Of a stretch of 64,000 nt of DNA, positions 59,125-64,000 are shown one piece after another. Location: assembly GCA_035299025.1 (NCBI GenBank), contig DATGXK010000007.1, positions 496,001 through 560,000 on the forward strand. The letters are read 5' to 3'. Under the pieces are notes generated by a model, which was not told the origin of the DNA, ran no database searches, and saw nothing but the letters and a program-made list of their open reading frames with translations. The stretch comes from Leadbetterella sp035299025 (GTDB lineage: Bacteria; Bacteroidota; Bacteroidia; Cytophagales; Spirosomataceae). Within the stretch, counting starts at the first letter, position 1. The number at the start of each line of letters is the position of its first letter. The position numbers were made by a program, and so were the translations under genes.

Positions 59125-60090
59125 ATGAGCCCAAAACTCTTATTGGTAGTTCCTTGTTACAACGAACAAGAAATTCTAGAACTGACAAATCAGCGGTTAA
59201 ACACCTATTTCGATCAACTTTTAGAAAAAAACAGTATTTCTGCAGATAGCAAAATATGCTACATCAATGACGGCAGCAAGGACACCACCTGGAGTATAAT
59301 AGACAAACTTTCTGCTGAGAATTCCAGAGTAATCGGGGTTAAATTGGCCAAGAATTTTGGTCATCAAAATGCTGTTTTGGCAGGCTTGTTTAGCTTTATT
59401 GACCAATACGATTGCTATGTTTCGATAGATGCAGACCTGCAAGACGACATCAATGCCATTGGCGAAATGGTGGAGAAATACAAGCAAGGCAGTTCGGTTG
59501 TTTACGGTGTAAGAGAGGACAGATCTTCTGATACTTTTTTTAAGAAATTTACGGCAGAGCTTTTCTATAAAATCATGGAAAAACTTGGCGTGCCGGTAGT
59601 CTTCAACCATGCCGACTTCAGACTGATAGATAACAAGGTTCTAAAGGAATTTTCCAATTATAAAGAATATAACATGTTTATCAGGGGAATTATCCCGACT
59701 ATCGGATTCCCCTCTGAAAAAGTTTATTATAAGCGTCTTGAACGTGAAGCAGGCGAAAGCAAATACCCTTTCCGTAAAATGCTGGCTTTCGCTTGGAAAG
59801 GAATTACGTCTTTCTCCACGGTGCCTATGCGTATGGTTTTGTGGTTTGGGGTCATCAACTTCGTGTTTTCGTTTCTCATAGGATTCTATGTTTTATGGAG
59901 CAAAATTCAAGGAACAGCGGTTTCTGGCTGGACTTCTACATTGCTTCCGATGGCATTTTTTAGTGGTTCAAATATGATTGCTATTGGCCTCATTGGCGAG
60001 TATGTTGGTAAAATCTATGAAGAAGTGAAGGGACGTCCACGATACATCATTGAAAAAATTTCGGGAACAAACACTACCGAAAATAAATGA
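59125..60090 (+). CDS. GT2 glycosyltransferase, polyprenyl-phosphate sugar synthase type
   Basis: 321 residues. VVPCYNEQEI, ICYINDGSKDTTW and SIDADLQDDINAI (DXD-type) define the GT-A fold, and YKRLEREAGESKYPFRKMLAFAWKGITSFS precedes two C-terminal helices. This is the DPM1/GtrB/ArnC class, which loads a sugar on undecaprenyl phosphate for the membrane transferase encoded next. Overlaps the next gene by 4 nt (ATGA). Confidence 0.94.
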   Translation: MSPKLLLVVPCYNEQEILELTNQRLNTYFDQLLEKNSISADSKICYINDGSKDTTWSIIDKLSAENSRVIGVKLAKNFGHQNAVLAGLFSFIDQYDCYVSIDADLQDDINAIGEMVEKYKQGSSVVYGVREDRSSDTFFKKFTAELFYKIMEKLGVPVVFNHADFRLIDNKVLKEFSNYKEYNMFIRGIIPTIGFPSEKVYYKRLEREAGESKYPFRKMLAFAWKGITSFSTVPMRMVLWFGVINFVFSFLIGFYVLWSKIQGTAVSGWTSTLLPMAFFSGSNMIAIGLIGEYVGKIYEEVKGRPRYIIEKISGTNTTENK

Positions 60091-61814
60091 GAAAGTACGG
60101 ATTTCTGATTTTCTTGATTGTCATTTCGGCAAAAGTACGCTTCTCCAACCTCGATACCAGAGGCTTATTTACAGATGAAAAATTTACATTACTCAACGCC
60201 AACGGCATTTGGGTAGGCGGTGGCAATCAAGCCGAAATCTACGAAAAACCTTTTTTTACACCACAAGATTTCTGGGCCGAAAAAAACATAAAAGACTATT
60301 TCGAGGCCATAGCTCACTCTGATTTTGGTACTCACATTGTTTACAATGGTATCTTGCACTATTGGATGGAGATGTTTGGCAACTCTGACTATTCAGTACG
60401 CTTTTTAAGTGCATTGTTTAGCCTGCTTACCGTGGTCATTGTGTATTTGTTTACCATGAAAGTTTTTGGAAGCTACACTACTTCTTTCTTCTCAGGCTTG
60501 TTTTTGGCTTTAGATCCGCTCAATATAGCTCAAAGTCATATTGCAAGGAGTTATACTTTATCGTTTTTGTTGGTGGTTTTGGCTACCTATTTTTTTATTA
60601 AGATTCTAGAAAAGGCCAAAAATAGGTTATATTTTATATTATATGCTGTTTTGGTGGGTTTGGCCATGCTGAATCACTATCTCAACTTTCTGGTACCTTT
60701 GGCACATGGCATTGTATTTTTATTTTTGAAAGAAAAGAAGAGACTTTGGCCTGGTTTTATTGCCTCGGCTGCGTTCAATGTCTGCCTCATGTTGTATTGG
60801 TTCAATTGGGGTGGCGGCTACATAGCCATGGATTTTCTGAAAGACAAAAACGAAAAACACCTAAAAATAGCAGAGTTGAATGCGGGCAACGCTTCGGCGG
60901 CGGTACAACTCTCCACGCCTGGTTTGGTGGCAAAAAAGACAGCAGAGCTGTTTTTTGATTCCAACATATTAAGCCAAAGTTTATTTATAAATCTCAATCA
61001 AGGCATTAAGAATGTGCTGGTCTCTTTGTTAATTTTTGGGTTATTTTTGGTTGTTTATTTTTTTAGCTATAACCGAAAAATATACGTTCCGGCAGTTGTA
61101 GCCGTGGTGGTACTCTTAACGCTCCATTTCGATATGATGGAGGCTATAATTGTCGCTAATTTTCTGTTTTTCTCTTTGTTTTTTGCCTTCCAGTATGTTT
61201 TTACCAATAGAAAAGAGCCCGCTTTAAGAGTACAGAATGCCCTAGTTTCGATTTGTATGCTGATGCTTTTTTTGCCTATTCTTTTTGTCTTGTATGATGC
61301 CCTGAAAAACGGTCATACTACCAGTTTAACGCATCGTTACATAGGCGTGGCTTCGCCTTTTGTAGCTATTCTTATGGCTTTTGGTGTTTACAGATTTTTC
61401 AAGTTTTCTATTTTGGCGGTTTTCTTGGGAATTTTTGTGTATTTCTATCAAACCAAACCCGTTGAAAAGGAAATTCGTGATTATTTTGAAGATAAGTCAA
61501 CGCTGAATGCTTGGTTTGAGCCAGCGAGGGTTCCTAATCCTTACCATAAAGTTGCCCAAGAAATTTTAGCTAAGTACCAAAAAAATGATACAGTTTTGAT
61601 TCCGGGTGCGTATCGTGAATTTTACACAGAAGTATTTGATAGTAAAGAGCTTGTGTCGTATAACGATGCTCAGTATTTGAATTTGTATTTCCCGAAGAAT
61701 GCTGTAATTATCGAAAAAATAGATAAAAAAGAACCCGATAAAGTCTTTTTGAAAAGAGAAAATGGAGAAAAACTTCTTATTTTTGATTTTGAAGGCACCA
61801 AATATAGATATTGA
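60087..61814 (+). CDS. GT39/PMT-like multi-pass glycosyltransferase
   Basis: 575 residues, about 12 helices. NLDTRGLFTDEKFTLLNANGIW contains the acidic Asp-Glu of the first periplasmic loop, and DYSVRFLSALFSLLTVVIVYLF and FLALDPLNIAQSHIARSYTLSF are typical of the PMT/ArnT/PglB-like GT-C fold. It would transfer the lipid-linked sugar made by the upstream GT2 to a periplasmic acceptor. Acceptor unknown. Confidence 0.88.
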   Translation: MRKYGFLIFLIVISAKVRFSNLDTRGLFTDEKFTLLNANGIWVGGGNQAEIYEKPFFTPQDFWAEKNIKDYFEAIAHSDFGTHIVYNGILHYWMEMFGNSDYSVRFLSALFSLLTVVIVYLFTMKVFGSYTTSFFSGLFLALDPLNIAQSHIARSYTLSFLLVVLATYFFIKILEKAKNRLYFILYAVLVGLAMLNHYLNFLVPLAHGIVFLFLKEKKRLWPGFIASAAFNVCLMLYWFNWGGGYIAMDFLKDKNEKHLKIAELNAGNASAAVQLSTPGLVAKKTAELFFDSNILSQSLFINLNQGIKNVLVSLLIFGLFLVVYFFSYNRKIYVPAVVAVVVLLTLHFDMMEAIIVANFLFFSLFFAFQYVFTNRKEPALRVQNALVSICMLMLFLPILFVLYDALKNGHTTSLTHRYIGVASPFVAILMAFGVYRFFKFSILAVFLGIFVYFYQTKPVEKEIRDYFEDKSTLNAWFEPARVPNPYHKVAQEILAKYQKNDTVLIPGAYREFYTEVFDSKELVSYNDAQYLNLYFPKNAVIIEKIDKKEPDKVFLKRENGEKLLIFDFEGTKYRY

Positions 61815-62740
61815 TGAAGTTAAAAATCGTTTATCCAGTTTACAATGACTGGGAAGCACTCAAACTTTTACTGACCAAAACAGAGTCGATTTTTAAGGAC
61901 AAAGGATATCAATTGTCTTATTTGGCGGTGGATGATTGCTCTGCCATGGCTTTCAATTCATCTGATTTCGGCGAATTTAATCTAAAAGTGATTCACCTGA
62001 TCAGTAATCAAGGTCACCAAAGGGCGATAGCCATTGGCTTGTCATATTTGGCAGATAACAATGACGCCGATTTGGTAGTGGTAATGGATTCTGACGGAGA
62101 AGACCAGCCAGAGCACATTTTGGAGTTGATAGAAAAATCGAAAGCCAGTCCTGAAAAAATAATATTTGCCCAGCGTAAAAAACGTACGGAGTCTTTTACG
62201 TTTCGACTTTTTTACTTGCTTTACAAGTTCATTTTCAAGTTTCTTACGGGTCAGGTAATTACTTTCGGGAATTATAGCCTTATACCGGCTTCGAAAATCA
62301 AAAAACTGGCGAATGTGTCAGAAATTTGGAATAATTATCCAGGTGGAGTGATTCGCTCAAAACTTCCTTTTGACTCCATTCCACTGGATAGGGGGGTAAG
62401 GCTGGCTGGTAAATCTAAAATGAATTTTACTTCATTGATTTTGCATGGTATGAGTGCCATTTCTGTATTTCTGGACTTTACCGCCGTTAGAATTTTGATG
62501 TTCGCCAGTGTGATGGTGACTTGTTCGGTAATAGGAGCTTCTGTGGCACTGTATCTGAAGTTTATAATGCACCAAGCCACACCGGGCTGGGCTTCCAATC
62601 TCGTGATGGGCTTCTTTATTGTCTTTATTCAAGGTTTTTTCATAGCCCTGTTTATCTTGTTTATGGTCTTGAGTTCAAGACGTTACACAAGTTTTATACC
62701 TTATTTTGGTTACTCTAAATTCATAGATTTTGTAGAATAA
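61814..62740 (+). CDS. GT2 glycosyltransferase with C-terminal membrane helices
   Basis: 308 residues from the ATG at 61814, which shares its A with the stop of the previous gene. IVYPVYNDWEALKLLL, AVDDCSA, SNQGHQRAIAIGLSYL and VVMDSDGEDQPEH give the GT-A core. Two C-terminal helices (ILMFASVMVTCSVIGASVALYL, FFIVFIQGFFIALFILFMVL) follow. Second polyprenyl-phosphate-type synthase of the operon, possibly for a different sugar. Confidence 0.92.
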   Translation: MKLKIVYPVYNDWEALKLLLTKTESIFKDKGYQLSYLAVDDCSAMAFNSSDFGEFNLKVIHLISNQGHQRAIAIGLSYLADNNDADLVVVMDSDGEDQPEHILELIEKSKASPEKIIFAQRKKRTESFTFRLFYLLYKFIFKFLTGQVITFGNYSLIPASKIKKLANVSEIWNNYPGGVIRSKLPFDSIPLDRGVRLAGKSKMNFTSLILHGMSAISVFLDFTAVRILMFASVMVTCSVIGASVALYLKFIMHQATPGWASNLVMGFFIVFIQGFFIALFILFMVLSSRRYTSFIPYFGYSKFIDFVE

Positions 62741-62928
62741 TGGACAATCTCAGCTTTGAAGAGTTTCTTACTTCCAAAAAAATAGATTTCTCGAAATTTC
62801 TGAAATCTGAACCCATCATGTTTTCGCAATGGAAACAAGATTATTCCAAGATACACCCAGAGAGCTTCGTAATGCAGAAAAAATTCCAAATCAACGCCAT
62901 CAGAAGAAGGTTTCTCTTGGCGTCCTAA
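62740..62928 (+). CDS. Small conserved protein, 62 aa
   Basis: MDNLSFEEFLTSKKIDFSKF followed by SEPIMFSQWKQDYSKIHPESF and an Arg-rich end (QKKFQINAIRRRFLLAS). The ATG overlaps the stop of the GT2 gene by one base. Soluble and basic, and no function is known to me. Small ORFs with this FxKxEPxLFxxWxxxYxxxHPxSF pattern are found next to housekeeping genes across Bacteroidota. Confidence 0.8.
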   Translation: MDNLSFEEFLTSKKIDFSKFLKSEPIMFSQWKQDYSKIHPESFVMQKKFQINAIRRRFLLAS

Positions 62929-63046
62929 AATCTGATTTATAACCAACTCTGACCGGCGAACATGACCACAATCATGTTTTTAGCTGACCACCTACATAAT
63001 TTTATTGTTCTAGATAAGGGATTTTTGTATTCGAAAAACCCGATTG

Positions 63047-64000
63047 ATGAACAATATAATAACAGCTGAAGACTCTAAAGTGATTTGCTACCATTGCGGA
63101 AATGAGTGCAAGGATGAGGATATTTTAGGAGATGAAAAGCATTTTTGTTGTTCTGGGTGTTTTACGGTTTATGATATTCTTAAAGACAATAACCTCTGCG
63201 GTTATTATGACCTCAACGCCAACGCTGGCGTAAGCCTTAAGGCAAAGAATTTTCAAGGGAAATTTGATTACTTATCAGAGAAAAACATAGAAACAGAACT
63301 CTTGGCATTCAAAGATGCTCAACTTGCCAAAGTTATTCTCAAGGTTCCGTCAATCCACTGTAGCTCTTGCGTTTGGCTTTTAGAAAATTTTCCCAAAATT
63401 CTTCAGGGTGTTATTTCTGCAAGGTTAAACTTTGTCAAAAAAGAACTTTCAGTCGACTACAATCATCAGCAAGTTTCGTTGAAAGAAATCGTTGAATTAA
63501 TGGCTACACTGGGCTACGAGCCTCAGATTAACCTAGAAAGCAATGCCAAGCCAGCCATAATAGACCACGAAAGTAGGAAGTTGCTCTTTAAGATTGGTGT
63601 TACAGGCTTCTGTGCGGGCAACATCATGATGATGAGTTTTCCAGAATATTTCAATCTCGATTTGGCCAATAAACTAGACGCTACCTATCAGAAGTTTTTT
63701 TTATATTTCAATTTTCTCTTGGCTTTGCCTGTATTTCTTTATGGAGCTAGCGATTACCTCAAAGGTGCATATTACAGTATTGTAGAAAACCTGAGAGGCA
63801 ACAGTAAAATATTGAGTGTGGATATACCTATTGCATTGGGCATAACCGCTTTATTTTTACGGAGTTCCTATGAAACCTTTGTGCCACAGACCTCAGGATA
63901 TTGGGACAGCATGGCGGGTTTGGTTTTGTTTTTATTGGTGGGCAAATGGGTGCAAACCGTCACTTTTAACTATTTGTCGTTTGATAGAAGTTATAAGTCA
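63047..64000 (+). CDS. Heavy-metal P-type ATPase, CcoI/FixI type (3' end outside window)
   Basis: The frame is open to the end of the window, giving 318 residues of a longer protein. It starts MNNIITAEDSKVICYHCGNE, then a Cys-rich N-terminal domain (CYHCGNEC, HFCCSGCFTVYDIL), an HMA domain with VPSIHCSSCVWLLENFP, and the first transmembrane helices (IGVTGFCAGNIMMMSFPEYF, FFLYFNFLLALPVFLYGASDYLKGAYYSIVENL, VDIPIALGITALFL). Such ATPases load copper for cbb3 oxidase assembly. The catalytic DKTGT lies beyond the window. Confidence 0.93.
   Translation, partial: MNNIITAEDSKVICYHCGNECKDEDILGDEKHFCCSGCFTVYDILKDNNLCGYYDLNANAGVSLKAKNFQGKFDYLSEKNIETELLAFKDAQLAKVILKVPSIHCSSCVWLLENFPKILQGVISARLNFVKKELSVDYNHQQVSLKEIVELMATLGYEPQINLESNAKPAIIDHESRKLLFKIGVTGFCAGNIMMMSFPEYFNLDLANKLDATYQKFFLYFNFLLALPVFLYGASDYLKGAYYSIVENLRGNSKILSVDIPIALGITALFLRSSYETFVPQTSGYWDSMAGLVLFLLVGKWVQTVTFNYLSFDRSYKS

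Overview
This 64 kb window comes from a Bacteroidota chromosome, probably order Cytophagales or a close relative (taxon inferred, not tested). The evidence is a SusC/SusD pair, many OmpA-like and beta-barrel outer-membrane proteins, AT-rich DNA, promoters of the TAnnTTTG type instead of sigma70 boxes, and small stress proteins typical of the phylum. No rRNA, CRISPR array, prophage or intact insertion sequence was seen. One tRNA-Ser is present.

Layout. 1-8.7 kb (+): a glucuronoxylan locus with a GPH-type sugar transporter (cut by the window edge), cytoplasmic GH43, secreted GH10 xylanase, a SASA esterase fused to a polysaccharide deacetylase, and a CE15 glucuronoyl esterase, followed by an aromatic-acid-type MFS transporter and a LytTR regulator. 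9.9-23.9 kb (-): a dense envelope/stress island of CsbD, YtxH, lmo0937-like and Thivi_2564-like mini-proteins, OmpA and beta-barrel proteins, an Mla-type ABC system, and a hybrid histidine kinase, receiver protein and AraC regulator. At least five transcription units in it start with the same bipartite upstream motif at fixed spacing. 24.3-29.8 kb and 35.5-41.2 kb: a phosphonate-type locus (DUF5690 transporter, TIGR03364-like FAD oxidoreductase, PhnX-like hydrolase, two phosphoesterases, SusC/SusD and a PhnZ-like HD oxygenase).

Two arrays of mobile gene cassettes interrupt this backbone, at 32.0-35.0 kb and 46.0-52.0 kb. Every cassette runs on the minus strand, starts with TTRRRY-like bases and ends in a roughly 132-nt imperfect palindrome with matched GTT/AAC ends, which is the structure of integron attC sites. 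Both arrays begin at the same attI-like sequence, and identity stops at the predicted G|TT crossover. Next to the second attI lies the C-terminal half of an integron-integrase-like tyrosine recombinase, joined by a deletion to a truncated ssb gene. The arrays therefore look like a chromosomal integron whose local integrase is dead.

41.2-45.7 kb (-): DUF1398, AraC, membrane proteins and two tandem outer-membrane paralogues that share a palindromic operator next to a Crp/Fnr gene. 52.5-53.3 kb: an inverted repeat and a 21-bp minisatellite. 53.4-64 kb: tRNA-Ser, asparaginase, TPR protein, EtfBA, a PD40-OmpA protein, a three-gene glycosyltransferase operon and a CcoI-like copper P-type ATPase cut by the window end.

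The items most worth following up are the integron arrays, the shared promoter architecture of the stress island, and the SusCD-linked phosphonate locus.
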